From the NCBI GenBank assembly GCA_022925895.1, contig JAKSYS010000162.1, positions 1-64,000 of the forward strand: a DNA stretch of 64,000 bases, read 5' to 3'. This DNA comes from Fragilaria crotonensis. Taxonomy: Eukaryota > Bacillariophyta > Fragilariophyceae > Fragilariales > Fragilariaceae. The translations under genes and the position numbers were made by a program. Position 1 is the stretch's first letter. Each line of letters starts with the position of its first letter. Below the pieces are notes generated by a model that saw only the letters and a program-made list of their open reading frames with translations, did no database searches and was not told the DNA's origin. Below are positions 9,123 through 20,531 of this stretch, piece after piece.

Positions 9123-11169
9123 GGTTATTGGTTATTGATGATCGGTATGGAGTCAGTCTGGAGTGTGGCGTTTCTGATCCGGGGTCAGGGGTCAGGGGTA
9201 TAGGATTTGCTGATTGTCATTGTATGGCTGGTTTCATCCTGGACCTGCATATCGTTGGAATGCGTAGACGCGGTAATAAAAAATTTAGCTGAAGCCAATT
9301 TTCCGGTTGTACCTTCCCATCGCACACGACGTAACATCATGCTCCAACCACAGCACGAGGATGTCTCCATCTTCTGCTGACATCTCCTCGGTGTTTCAAG
9401 TCAATTAGGGACCCCACTGGTAGAAATGAGTCTATCTTGGTTGTGACAATTGTCTCGTAGAAGGTGCTCGTTGCCTTTTCCTAGACGTGGAGCAGAGCCA
9501 CGACGAGTTGCTTGAGGATGACTGTGACACTCATTACCAATGCTGGGAAGAGCGAGAAATGAATCAGCCGGCTTCATCAGTCCGGTGCTCTTCACTGGAC
9601 GACAAACTTGGTCATGTTGAGGATGTAATCACATTGACCGTTAAAATCATGATGACATGCTCCCGTCATGCAGCTCCATACTGACAGTTGGACCCATTTT
9701 GAGGCTGTCAAAATTGCTGAGGCCGTTGATACGTCGGAAAGACTGCTACTACTTGACAAGAGGATTGACAACAATTTTGGGTATTTTGGGCGTGGGTGCC
9801 TACTCCCTAAGAGTGATCATTGATATAGCAGGAATGTCGGTCAGTCTTGGTGTTTAAATGAGAAGCAAAAGCGACCGCTCCAGATCCTGATCGTGGCTGC
9901 TTAAGTAGAAGGTTGTGAAGTCATTTCTGGAGGCCGATAAAGTCAGAAAACCTGTGTTCAAAGCCCAAGGCAAAGTAGTGACTGTGCACGCTGTCTTGGG
10001 ATTTCTAGTTCCTTGTGAAATCACACAACTCGCATGGTGTTGTTGCATCGCCTCGCTCGGAACCACCCTGGAGTCAAAAATATCCCACCAGATCATGTTA
10101 TTACGACTCTTCATCAGCAGATAGATAATGCAAACACAAAACATCCTTGTAGAATTGCTGATCTTGAAGCTGCATGCTTGAGCACACTAGTTGTAGGAAA
10201 ATTGATGTGGTAAGTCGGTAGCACAATTATGAAGAAATCAGGGAGACTCCCAACGCTTATTGGACTACTACTTGGAGATCATAATTCAATATTTTGATGC
10301 AAGGAAGATGAGGGAGACAAATGCAAAGCACAATAAACTATCAGTTACATTTGTTCACTGGCGGAAGTACAAACGTTCAGGATGGCAACGGTTGTTTTCG
10401 GTAGTCGTTGGTAGATATACCCGTAGTGCTGTCATCATGCCCCAACTGCCGACCCTTCCAAGCCAAACAATGTCCTTAACTGGATGATTGAGCCGAATGC
10501 AGCAAAAGGGTCGGCAGTTTCAAAGTGTATGTTGGTGAAGTCATCGTTTTGCCATCATGGTCCGCAAACCTTTTTTGTGTGTGGTGCCGATCGTGTTGTT
10601 TGGATCTGCGAGGATGCAAGGTCGTGTTCGAATTCATGACGTCACAAAAATTTGTACTGAGTCTACACAGGTTGTACTATATGTAAGAAAACAATGAAAC
10701 CAGCCATATGCAAAACTGATCCATGAGAATCGGCTAAATTTTTATAGCAACCGCCAGCTCCATAACAACATAACGGCATAACTCGAAACTTATCGCATAC
10801 TGTAGTACAAGCGTACTGGTACTAGCCAAGCATTCGTAGGCGAAGCTCACTTCACAACTCGTGCAGACGAGTATGAACTTACAGTACAACGAAGAACAAA
10901 CTACAATTGAAATTCAGAAAGCTAACATGCTTTGATGCAGCGAACGTCAGGTCGACGTCGTCCAGTAGCATGAGGCTATGTGTATGCTTTGGTCCATAGG
11001 TCGCAAAAGGAGCCATTATTGATGGCTGGCTTGAGTCGGTGCAAAGATGCGGGAAGCCACCTTCTACACTTCCGTCAAAACGTCTGCTCCTGGATCCGTT
11101 GGAGATTGCGGACGGTATGACCAAGTGTTACTACGGGATTGCGGCATCTTGGGTACTTCTGTAACCATA
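9123..11169. other. Spacer without confident gene
   Basis: Only short frames are present. One stretch at about 9487-9630 (plus strand, acidic residues DELLEDDCD) reads a little like protein but leads nowhere. A run of short frames on both strands follows. It may contain the lost 5' part of the decayed methyltransferase gene that is recognisable further on, but I could not show this. Confidence 0.35.
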
Positions 11170-12125
11170 TGACACACGCAAGCAAGTTCCCAAAGCACTG
11201 AGTCCTCGGCTGTTGATTTCATCGCTTGGGGAGAGCGTATCCAGTATGACGATTGCGTGGATTGCATAGTTACCCTCATGTACCAACAACCTGTTGACGA
11301 GGATAATCGGAAGACTTCTACGGAGCCTGTTCGCCAAGCCCTTCACTTAACTCGATTCAGTGGCCCTTCGTGAGGCCAGCTTTTTCTCGTGGCAGGTCCT
11401 GAAGACCGGGATTATCTCGAAGGCACTGTTTATTTTTACTTTCAGACAACGCTTCCACCCGCTTCGACTATCGAAAGCAGAAGTGTCCGCTCTAATGCGT
11501 TGCATACCTCTACACTAACAGAAGCCAGAGTCAGCCTTTTTCATCCAAGCTCCAGAGCGATGGTGAAGTTCTGGAATGGATGATGGATCGCCTCCAGAGC
11601 ATGGGACAAATATCTTCATTGCTGGAAATCCATTGCGAGTGTGGAGCGCATACGAGAACGTTGACGAAATCTGGCTTTGTCGAAAGAATCATGGCCGTGG
11701 AGTTGGACAATCGTTTGGTACAAGCCTGTGTCACCAATTGCAAATTAAAAGGATGCCACGTCAACGACAATCACAATGACATGTCACCTGTGTATGTTTC
11801 TCGCGGAGACGCTTCAGAATGAGCTCATCAGTCATTACTAAAGTCTCGTGGATGGTACGACGGCGATTATGATGTCATTCTGGTGGATCCGCCTCGCATG
11901 GACCTCGCCGATAATGTCTGCCAAATGGCGGTCGAAGGATCATTTCATCATGTTATCTTTATCTCGTGTGAGCTCCATAATCTCAAGCGCGATCTTGCTA
12001 GATTGAAGGTTTCGTTCGTGTTCGTTGATTGCAGCCTTATCGATTTATTTCCCCGGACAGACTCTGTAGAGAGCGTGGTCCATGTAAACCGATGCTTGCC
12101 TTCAACGCTGACTATCCTACTGTGA
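11170..12125 (+). pseudogene. Decayed tRNA/rRNA uracil-5-methyltransferase (TrmA/TRM2 type)
   Basis: The recognisable parts are in different plus-strand frames. Around 11580-11760 the sequence reads SSLLEIHCECGAHT and IMAVELDNRLVQACVTNC, the SAM-binding motif I and following strand of the TrmA/RlmD/TRM2 family. Around 11870-12110 it reads VILVDPPRMDL (motif IV), then HVIFISCEL, NLKRDLARL and LIDLFPRTDSVESVVHVNR, the conserved C-terminus with the methyl-acceptor Cys region. A weaker open stretch at 11170-11370 may be N-terminal sequence. An intact enzyme would methylate C5 of uridine (U54 of tRNA) using S-adenosyl methionine. Here the frame changes several times and there is an in-frame TGA between the two main blocks, so no full protein can be made. 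It is best read as a dead host gene; a functional copy is expected elsewhere. Introns alone do not explain all the frame changes. Confidence 0.75.
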
Positions 12126-12267
12126 ACATACTAAATGAATGCTCCTTTCAAATTCCCGCTTATGCACTTGCCCTTTGATGAAAAACTCTGGAGATCATCT
12201 CCTATACTGTGTAAGAAAGGTTCTACTAGAGTATTGTCAATGGTACGATGCCCGAACCCTGACAATC

Positions 12268-13673
12268 TTAGGCTTTAGGATATACCAGGCCCCCGGTAGC
12301 CTTTCTGTATGCAAGTCTGCAGCTCTGCTCGTTCGCGTTATCGCCGGGAGTTTTGAAACCAACGAGAGTGTCGAAAATGGCTCGCTGGGTCTTGACTTTC
12401 ATCTTTCCGTCACGCACAAGTGCATTGGCATAGGACGCCAAGTCATTGTTTGCCGGCTCACCAGTATCGAAGTTTATACCCTCGCACGCGGCATACTTGA
12501 CGTTCAAGTCGCTTTCAGGCTCAGCATAGAGAGTGCCGTCACTGTCTTGGGACACGGTGAAGGTTAGAGTCACTGTGACCTCGGTGCAGTCAGCACGGGA
12601 GACGGGCGGCATATCCTCAATGCACCCACACATTGGAACGTAGTCATTGGGCACTGTCTTCTCGACGTATCCTCGCGTGTACAAGTGGTCATACATCGAA
12701 ACGTAGAACAGGTTGTTGTACTTCAATCTGGCTTCAAAACCATTACCATCAGTACCCCAAGCAATTCCATGACAGTGGATGGCCCCTTCCGATTGATTGG
12801 GGAATGGAACAATCGTAGGGAAGTCAGTGTAGCATAGGTTTGAGTTGTCCGCAGGACCTTTGTCAGTGCAGTCATTGTCTGCACAATCGCCATTGTTATC
12901 ATTCGATTGGCGATCACGTCCAAAGCAGCACATCATGGCCTGATTCTGGCACTGGAGATCTGGGACACCAGTAGTGAGAACCGTAGTTGTGGCACCGCCT
13001 GTGCGGAACGCCGCGATGCTCTTTCCAGCGCTGAATGAGGCCTCAGAAACTGGATATTGAGGGTTTTCATTACCCTGGAAATTCCCAGTCTCGTTGTTCA
13101 AGAAGGTCTTTCCATTAAAATATTCAGAAATGAACGAATCGTCGAAGCGCGCGTCAACGTCGGTGAACTTGGTGCGGTCAACCTTGTTCCATGCGTCACC
13201 ACACATAATATCGATGTAGCCTTGAGCCTTAAAAATGTTTTTGCTGTCAGTCAAAAACATCAATTCTTGGACAGCATCATGGGTGCAGGCATCACCAGCA
13301 CCTTCAACCCTCGATGTGACCTCCTCCATGATGCTTTCGAAGTCGCAGCCGTTTACTGCAACCCCCTCCCAACTAGTGCAAGCTTCGTAGGATTCACCTT
13401 TGCAGATTTGCGTGAGGATGTACTTGGCTTCACTGATATCGGATGTCTCAGTCAAAGGAGGGTTTCTTGGCGGAGATTGTGCTGAGGACAGGACACTTGT
13501 GCAAGTTCTTTCGAGACGACTGACATGACGGCCGCATTAGTGCAATTCGAGTTGTCAAACGGGAGTTCCTCCAGGTCAAGACAAGGTTCATCTTCCATCA
13601 ATCCACGTTCGGCACGGACAGTTGCGTATGTAAGTCCGACGACCAAAATGTTGAAAAGCTTCATTGCGAGCAT
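12268..13673 (-). CDS. Secreted Cys-rich protein of a diatom-type family; frame split near the N-terminus
   Basis: The ATG at 13673 (or 13664) starts a signal peptide (MKLFNILVVGLTYATVRA) followed by LEELPFDNSNCTNAAVMSVVSKEL. That frame stops at 13452, and the body continues in the -1/+2 frame from about 13455 to the stop at 12268. The body has about 20 Cys, the motif CCFGRDRQSNDNNGDC with further Cys after it, and CHGIAWGTDGNGFEARLKYNNLFYVSMYDHLYTRGYVE. I associate the CC-x-x-RDRQ-x-NDNNG-x-C pattern with extracellular proteins of diatoms, but no function is known to me. The protein should be disulphide-bonded and exported to the cell surface. The frame step could be a short intron ending at one of several AG sites near 13460-13480, a sequencing error, or a true break. 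The second frame is open far upstream, so its exact join cannot be set from sequence alone. Confidence 0.72.
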
Positions 13674-14008
13674 AGTTTCTTAGAGCTGGTGGAAGGCGAA
13701 GAAAATGATTTTATGAGATTGAAATTCTGAACTTATAATTGGTTGGGTCATTTTCTATTGATAAGTCATCCCTCATCCACGAGTGAAGGTGACACCGGTT
13801 CGTATTGAAACCTCTACTTAGGAGTTCATGTTTTATTTGGTTTAAAGCGATGAATGGATGCATTTATGAATAATGCGCGCAGCGGTATCCGGCTGCAGAT
13901 AATGACTTATGACTTATGACATGAAAAATGAAAGGCTTTCCTATGAATACCTTCGCGAAACCCAAAATCCGATGTCGGAAAGATCGTGAGTTGTGAAACA
14001 ACTAAGGT
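13674..14008. other. Upstream spacer with short ATGACTT-type repeats
   Basis: Promoter side of the secreted-protein gene. Around 13903-13920 there is a short ATGACTT repeat. A related, inverted run (ATGAGTC repeats, about 15761-15787) lies beyond the TIR element on its other side, with CTGCAG words next to both, so the outer flanks of that element are weakly inverted copies of each other. Confidence 0.4.
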
Positions 14009-14070
14009 GGTGTGTATACAGCAAAAAATTTCCGAACTTGGATCCAAGTTTCCAAGTTTCCAACGGAATC
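14009..14070 (+). repeat. Left terminal inverted repeat of the 1.46-kb element
   Basis: About 62 bp; it pairs with 15403-15464. It contains the palindrome AACTTGGATCCAAGTT in both copies. Confidence 0.75.
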
Positions 14071-15402
14071 TCACCTCCAAAAAACAAAATAGATTCCCTA
14101 ATTCGTGACTTAACTTGGATTTCCGAGTTAGTAAGACTCAACTTTGATCCACTTCGACATCCAAGTTGACCACATTTTTTTAGCCAAGTTTGGTTATCCA
14201 AGTTTTGCATGCGCTCGATTTGCGCGCGGTTCTTCATCTTACTCCAAGCGAGTGCATTCATCGTCTGCGTGAGCCATTTGACCATGAGCCTGAACACCAC
14301 ATGCTCATCAGCCGCTTGATGATGGGGGCATTCATGCTGAGGCAGGTGATCAAGTAGCATCAAACTCAGACTTTACCACCAGCCATTGTAGCGACCGAAA
14401 CAAGCGAGAATGTGGTGTTGTGCACAATTCACACGAGGCAACCTCATCTGGTGTTGGAGCATGTAATGTTAGCTGTTTTGTCTAAGACAATAGTGAAAGA
14501 CGTTGCTACGAATCGTGTATTTCTATACTAGGTTTGATAGCAAGTGCGACAATGCTTAGCATTCTTAATGAGTTCCTCGACAAAGGGAAGGCAACAACAT
14601 TTATGCAAATAATGCGCACCAAAAACATGCGTCAACGATGATGCACACGTTTCAATGTGACGTAGTGGAAGGATTCGAGAAGCAACCGGCGCTGGTGGCG
14701 GCGGCGCGCGATCAAGATGTGTAATTGAAGATGAATGTTCCTGATCATCCCAGATGGGTCGTGGTGAAGAATCATGTCACAAACCACGATCTGGTCGCTT
14801 TCGTCCTCCGCCGGGATTACCATACACAAAAGCGCAGGACTGAAGAGATGCCCCACAACTGGAGGTGAAGAACTCAAATCAAGGAGCGCTTCCACCATGT
14901 TGTCATTCTGCGCGCAAGTCTTCTGCATCTTATATGCAGCTGTGAGGGTCGATGACGACTGCGTGTTGCGTTGTGCCCGTTGCGTGTTGTGCGTTACAGT
15001 TGTCCTTGGTGTCTGTAGCGTACCAGGTTCAAGTGTACCAGGTACGCTACTTCCGCACACGCATGACGAATGACGAATCTGTTTGAACAATGAGCATACT
15101 CTCTACTCTAGCTAGAGAGTACCTTTACAATAGCAACCAGATACCTGCATTCATGTCAGGTTTGACGAGACAACGGGGACTGCATTGTTTGTTGTGCCGT
15201 GTGCTTTGTGCATCTGGTCAAGTCCTATACTGGTACGCAGCACCTGACACATCGTCGTACAAAACGCATGTCAGGAGAGCTACTCACGTTCGTTTTCTTC
15301 ACAAGAAAACTTGGGAGTTTCCTACTTGGATTCGAAGTTTCAACTATCCTGTATACATGCAACTGGACCAGGACGAAATTATAACAACTAATTCTTTCCT
15401 AA

Positions 15403-15464
15403 GATTCCGTTGGGAACTTCGAAACTTGGATCCAAGTTCAGAAAATTTTTGCTGTATACACACC
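15403..15464 (-). repeat. Right terminal inverted repeat of the 1.46-kb element
   Basis: Reverse complement of the left repeat with a few substitutions. A perfect 14-bp palindrome GGAACTCGAGTTCC lies just outside it at about 15474-15487. Confidence 0.75.
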
Positions 15465-17646
15465 GCTTAAGTTTGGAACTCGAGTTCCAAGGACAGTACG
15501 ATACAAGGCCTTGTACCGAGTACTGGTACTCCGGGTTAAAGCCTATAGTGGGGTTCCTTGACTTCGGAGCCTCTCGAAGCTTGACGGAACAATTGTCGTT
15601 CAATTGAATCATTTTTGGTCGATGAATTTAATATGGCCAACCACGACTCGCCTTCAGCTCACGTGAAACATGTGGGAGCGTCACAAGGTCTATTTGCAAC
15701 TTCGACAAAATATCGGAAGTCATAATACGTCATGCAAGAACGATTTCACCGGTCATCCTTCATGAGTCATGAGTCATGAGTCATAAGCAATCTGCAGGCC
15801 TCTCTAAAATACTACCGGTAGTCTACGATTGCCTTTGAAACAGTTCTTTGTACTGTATGGGATAGTACTATTTTAAGCCTTTCAAAGTGAACCAATTCTT
15901 GGCTGCGTACAATTCCATGTGCGTGGTACACATGTCCTTCATGACCAGCTAAGCAACACAAAAGGATTCCAGTGAAAGGAAGAGGATGAACCTATCCTCA
16001 CAACAACTGTATCCTGCTCATTTTGAATCTAGTCAGCTGCTCTAACTGATTTTGCACTGTAACTTGCTATGATTTCTGCAGTGGTGCAGCAGTCATTTTA
16101 TGTCTAGTAGCTAGAACTTTCTCTTTGTTGAACCAACTTATATATCATATATTCTAACATTTTTGGATAGCTGATTATCTGTTCTATGCTGTACAATTTT
16201 GAAAAAGCAACTCTATACAAATCTATGTCCAGTTTTGCTGCAAACATGATAGCCTTCTACACAAGTAGCTTCTGGTACAGGTATACTATTTGTACTAAAT
16301 ATGGTGCCAAAAGTGTACCATTTTCACCAAATAGTACAAATATGTCAGCGCACTATTTTTGAGAGACCTGTTCATGTTTGTATAGCAGAGACAGGACTTT
16401 TTTGGAAAATATGCAACCCATGGGCCCCCATGTAAGAAACCTACACTTTTGGAAGAATGACCAGCCCAAACAAAAAGCCACAAAGAACCCACACTCTACC
16501 CAAGCCCAGTAGGCAGTAGATAGTTCTATGTTTGTCGGCCCACCCAGGCCTACTACCCATGAAACCCTGAGCTCACCCACGACCCACCCTTAACCCGATG
16601 AGCGTGTTTGGATGGGCTGCTGGGTCCGAAATCTCCGTCTCTGGCTGGTGTGTAGTAGTGCTACATCATGATTATTCTACAAGAAACCATGTACCCCCAG
16701 TATACTTTGGTCAAGATATTTATTGCTTTGGTTGTCTGGTGCAGCAGGGGGACTTTGGTGATCTGACTGTCTGGGATCGGTGAAGGTATTCCTTATTCGA
16801 ATAGCGTACAAAGCATTCTACCGGTACTGGCAGGCATCAGGGGGGGCTATGTGGTTTAAGGTTTAACACAAATGAAAAAAATCCCTGCAACACCAAAAAC
16901 CACAGTTACCATGCCACAACAGAAGAATGAACAACCGCACATTTGATTGTCAACAATAGTGTGATATGTGATTAATCTGACTCCCAATAAAGATGTTGAC
17001 AAAGTTACAACATCACAAACCTTGTTTCTGGACTGTAACTGGAGAGAATCAGAGATTTGTGTGAGCGCAATACCACGGTACTAGCTCTGGTTATGGGGTG
17101 ATAACTTTGGTTGTCAGGCATTGACAAAATCAGCAAAGCAAAACTTATGAGTTTAGGTTCTAACTATACTCCTCTCCAGGTTCCCTTTTCTGTCTCTTCA
17201 GAACCTTCTCCAGCCTTCTTCCTTCCTTGGGACTCTGTCCTGTTCTTACCAGTTCTCTTTGAATGGACTTCTGTCCATTCTCCTACTTGTTTAATGTTCT
17301 CCATTGACTTTCCATACTACTGTAGCTTTCGGCCTCCGATGGAATCTTGGAATGTTGGACTCTTTGGAATTCCAATGCGCGATTAATTTCAAGTCTTTTT
17401 CGAACTTCCGTCGTGGTATCACTTCCGAGTTCACGTCAGACTCGAATCTGACATTCCATCCGAACTTCCCACATATCGTAGTTTCGCCAACGATACTGGA
17501 CCTATCCAGTACTTGTAGCCTACTATCCTCGACACTAACCACTAACCTCCAAAAAGGGGCTGGCGAGAACCTTGCTCCGGCGCTCCAGATTTCAACACTG
17601 CAAGTATTCAACCAAGAGCAAGGACCTTGTCATCAATCGTTCAATC
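15465..17646. other. AT-rich spacer and 5' leader of the RRM gene
   Basis: Only short frames. From about 17160 to 17640 the plus strand is pyrimidine-rich (many CTTC and TCC words), as is common in promoters and 5' leaders, ending at the ATG of the RRM gene. Partial palindromes of TACTATTTGTAC type lie near 16280-16345. No gene or tRNA was recognised. Confidence 0.4.
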
Positions 17647-18516
17647 ATGGGCGACTACTATGGTTCAGGCACCCCAGCTCCCGCTTCTCATACAACAGCT
17701 AATCTCGACGCTGACAAGATCTTCGTGGGTGGTTTATCATGGCAGACAACGGAAGATTCCCTCCGATATCACTTTGAACAATACGGTCCAGTCTTGAGTG
17801 TCGAAGTGATGAAGGATCGCGTGACGGGTGATCCCCGTGGCTTCGCCTTTGTGGTATTTACGAAGGAAGAAACGGTAGATTTGGTCATGGCAGAAGGCCG
17901 CCATGAAATCAACCATAAGGTGGTCGATGTGAAACGGGCGCAAGCGAGGGGGATCGCTCCGCCGTCGATCCATGAGAATCGACGACCGGAAGTGGCGGAA
18001 GTTTCTCCTGAGATGCTTCAAAATAAAATTTTCATTGGAGGGTTGCCGCCCCATGTAGATAAGGAAGAGCTCAAGAGGATTTTTTCGCAATTTGGGGCAG
18101 TGGCGGATGCCATTATCATGATGGATCAAGCACAACAGCGATCTCGTGGTTTCGGGTTTATAACATTTGAAAATGGAACAGGTGGTGCCCACAAGGCATT
18201 GGCAGCCCAACCAGTCAATGTGCATGGTCGCTTGGCAGAAGTGAAGTTAGCAACTCCCAAAGGAGAACAAACGCCTCGAAAGCCAGCGGCTATGGGACTC
18301 CGTGCTGGCATTTCCGGATCCTCGAGTGGAGAGTATGCTGGCTTAGCGGCAAGTTTCGGTCGAAATGGGTGGAGAGCCGGATATGGCACTAAGGCTTTCG
18401 GCGCCGCTGGGTGGGATGTTCGCGGTTGGGATCGAGGCGAAGCGCCCGAACGCTCCGGGTTTTCCTTTGACTTGACTCAGCAAGGACCGCCCAAAAGAGA
18501 GTCAAACACTAAGTAA
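17647..18516 (+). CDS. Two-RRM RNA-binding protein, hnRNP A/Musashi/DAZAP1-like, 289 aa
   Basis: The frame is open upstream but the first ATG is at 17647 (MGDYYGSG). RRM1 covers about residues 23-98 with RNP2 IFVGGL (25-30) and RNP1 RGFAFVVF (64-71). RRM2 covers about 126-203 with RNP2 IFIGGL (128-133) and RNP1 RGFGFITF (167-174). The linker is short and the C-terminus is Gly/Ala/Arg-rich, ending with aromatic-Gly sequence (AAGWDVRGWDRG). This layout matches the hnRNP A/B, Musashi and DAZAP1 group, which bind single-stranded RNA and act in splicing, mRNA export or translation control. It should shuttle between nucleus and cytoplasm. Its stop lies 53 bp from the stop of the convergent TRIP13 gene, so the 3' ends of the two transcripts may overlap. 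Confidence 0.9.
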   Translation: MGDYYGSGTPAPASHTTANLDADKIFVGGLSWQTTEDSLRYHFEQYGPVLSVEVMKDRVTGDPRGFAFVVFTKEETVDLVMAEGRHEINHKVVDVKRAQARGIAPPSIHENRRPEVAEVSPEMLQNKIFIGGLPPHVDKEELKRIFSQFGAVADAIIMMDQAQQRSRGFGFITFENGTGGAHKALAAQPVNVHGRLAEVKLATPKGEQTPRKPAAMGLRAGISGSSSGEYAGLAASFGRNGWRAGYGTKAFGAAGWDVRGWDRGEAPERSGFSFDLTQQGPPKRESNTK

Positions 18517-18569
18517 CGCCCCGACTAAACCTGTAATCTAGTGCCGCTGTACTACTCCGTATACGACTA

Positions 18570-19856
18570 TCATCTACCTGTTGTCCTTCGCTCTTCCTCG
18601 ATAACCAGGAGCATCGCAGAAATGAATCGTTCCACCGAAATCGGTACTGTGTCATGAGCCAAATGCAGCGCATGCGCTTTGAGTGGAAGCCGTCGCAAGC
18701 TACGACCACTTAATCCCTCCGACTCAAATGCCACAGCTTCTAGACCGGCTATCCCAGACATCTCCCCAGGCTGGACCAACCCAACCCTCTGGAGTTCTGC
18801 AAGACAAGTTCGCAATATCTCTTTTCGGGCATCTTGGCTAGGATTTCCGACAAAGAGCATGAGGTCGGCGCGATCGCAAAACGCGACATCAACTTTGGCA
18901 GTCATGTTGGTAGTGGCCAAGATCAAAACATTTGGAAATGCCTTGAGTCGATTCAAACAAGTCAAGAGAGCATTAACCGCACGCATGGAATCTGCAGGAT
19001 CACCTCCGAGTTCACTTCGTGTGGCAGCGAGGGATTCGACTTCATCCAACAACACACAGACCAATGTCTTGGGGTTGTCTTGCACCATTTCCTTAACCAA
19101 ATCAAAGAGACGATTGATTAGTTTGCCGCTAGTCGAGAACCACTTACTAAACAGCGAGTGGGATTGGATGTCTAACAACTGAGCAGTGTCAAATCGATGC
19201 GAGAGTCGAATCGCTAGCTTGTGTGCCAAGGCACGACAAAGGCTAGTTTTTCCTGTTCCGGGTGGCCCATGTAGAAGGATTAATCGGTTCCAATTTACGA
19301 CATGGTTCGACACTCCCATGTCACTGAACAGCAGCGCTGACTGAGCGTAGTGTAGGAGTGACATTTTCATTGTAGAATTGAAAATGAGAGATTCCCATGA
19401 ACCGTCGAGAGTCCGGTGAGGAAGCGTAAGGTTTTCACAGGCAGGGACGAATTCATCACCGTCATGTGTTGGTGCGAGTTCCTCGAAAACTGCCTCTTCG
19501 TCGTTCAGAACGAACGTATGGAAGTGCAGATTGGAATTGTGATTGTCGACGATAGCGTCAGGCAAAGTATCGGAAACAACCGCTATTCGTTCCGTGCAGG
19601 TGCGTAGCTCTCGAGGTGCAGAAGACAGTTCGAGTGACAAACTGTTCCATTGCATCTCACCACTCGCCAGAAACGAAACCCAGTCGGCTTGAACTTCGCG
19701 CAGAGGTTTAGGACAGTTCGCAGGAACAACAAGCTCTACATGCAGGTCATGGCATCTTGGTGGCTCATAGCGTTCCTCTACATCTTCCACTCTGACGCTT
19801 TTTCCATCTAAGGGCGACCTCTGGTCATCCAGGAGAGCTGGGTCGTCCACCGTCAT
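18570..19856 (-). CDS. TRIP13: Pch2/TRIP13 AAA+ ATPase, 428 aa
   Basis: The first ATG of the frame is at 19856. The N-terminal domain (residues about 30-150; HDLHVELVVPANCPKP) is the HORMA-substrate-binding part. The AAA+ module follows with Walker A HGPPGTGKTS (196-205), Walker B VCVLLDEVES (D271, E272), sensor-1 ILATTN (N317) and the DRADL segment of the family (327-331). The length matches the usual 430 residues. TRIP13/Pch2 hexamers use ATP to unfold HORMA proteins such as Mad2 and Hop1/HORMAD, which silences the spindle checkpoint and resets meiotic chromosome axes. LILLHGPPGTGKTSLCRALAHK and the surrounding order are close to animal and plant homologues. No intron is seen. It works in the nucleus and cytosol. 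Confidence 0.93.
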   Translation of the reverse strand: MTVDDPALLDDQRSPLDGKSVRVEDVEERYEPPRCHDLHVELVVPANCPKPLREVQADWVSFLASGEMQWNSLSLELSSAPRELRTCTERIAVVSDTLPDAIVDNHNSNLHFHTFVLNDEEAVFEELAPTHDGDEFVPACENLTLPHRTLDGSWESLIFNSTMKMSLLHYAQSALLFSDMGVSNHVVNWNRLILLHGPPGTGKTSLCRALAHKLAIRLSHRFDTAQLLDIQSHSLFSKWFSTSGKLINRLFDLVKEMVQDNPKTLVCVLLDEVESLAATRSELGGDPADSMRAVNALLTCLNRLKAFPNVLILATTNMTAKVDVAFCDRADLMLFVGNPSQDARKEILRTCLAELQRVGLVQPGEMSGIAGLEAVAFESEGLSGRSLRRLPLKAHALHLAHDTVPISVERFISAMLLVIEEERRTTGR

Positions 19857-20531
19857 TGTTGCTGTTGCACTTTGGTGGCCCAATGCGCCAACATGGTTTT
19901 AGGTTTCAGGTTTCAGGTTTCAGGTTTCAGGCAACAAAACAGTGTACGGTAGTCTACTACTAGAGTAGTCACGTGATACTATGGTACTGTAAAACGGTAC
20001 GAGTACCTAGTATGCGTAAGTGCACTCTACTGTAGTACCAGGTACGGTAGCACTTCTAATAAATGGTAGTGGGAGTAGCGAGGAGCATGTATGTGTACTG
20101 TACAACATGCATGGGATCATGGTATCAGCAATCAGCACTCCGAACTACTATGTAGAAATGGCTCGATTTGAATTTTGACCTGTGTACTCGGAGTACAACT
20201 GCAATATACGGTACAGCGCTTTTTCGACTGGAAAGTCCGAACACTCGACACTCGACACTCGACAGCTCGACGTTCATACAGTGCACCGAAAACAAGTAGC
20301 TGGTACCAGGTACTGTACTGTCACGTTTGGAAACGCACTACAAGTACCTCGTACTCAAGACACATATGCAATTCATACATGAATCTATGAGTGTGCGAGA
20401 GACTTCGACATCCTCACGCAGCCGCATCTTGCACATCGCATGTTACTGTATATACTCCCTTCTCGCTTTAGACTTTAGACCCTTGCACACTCACTCCTTT
20501 CATCGCATCACTCTCCAGTTTTCTCTCGTAT
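19857..20531. promoter_or_regulatory. Divergent promoter region between TRIP13 and Nup54 genes
   Basis: 675 bp between the two start codons. It opens with a run of four AGGTTTC units (19901-19931), then GTAC-rich DNA (about 19970-20350) and a CT-rich stretch (about 20450-20525) before the nucleoporin ATG. No gene seen. Confidence 0.45.
19901..19931. repeat. Four-copy 7-bp tandem repeat (AGGTTTC)
   Basis: Perfect units read directly from the sequence, 45 bp upstream of the TRIP13 start codon. Confidence 0.85.

Larger units (their letters stand above)
14009..15464. mobile_element. Non-autonomous TIR DNA transposon (MITE-like), 1.46 kb
   Basis: The left end from 14009 (GGTGTGTATACAGCAAAAA, then GAACTTGGATCCAAGTTT and CCAACGGAATC) reappears reverse-complemented at 15464-15403, giving terminal inverted repeats of about 62 bp with a handful of mismatches. 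No transposase is visible between them; the largest frames (about 150 codons at 14632-15090) look random. The flanks contain TAA on both sides, within a few bases of the ends, which would suit a 3-bp duplication of the PIF/Harbinger kind, but the last two or three bases of each end do not match exactly, so the superfamily is only suggested. It was probably moved by a transposase encoded elsewhere. Confidence 0.7.

Noticed and set aside
16270-16350. Inverted TACTATTTGTAC words as a possible element end
   Set aside because: The arms are short and imperfect, with no partner elsewhere in the window.
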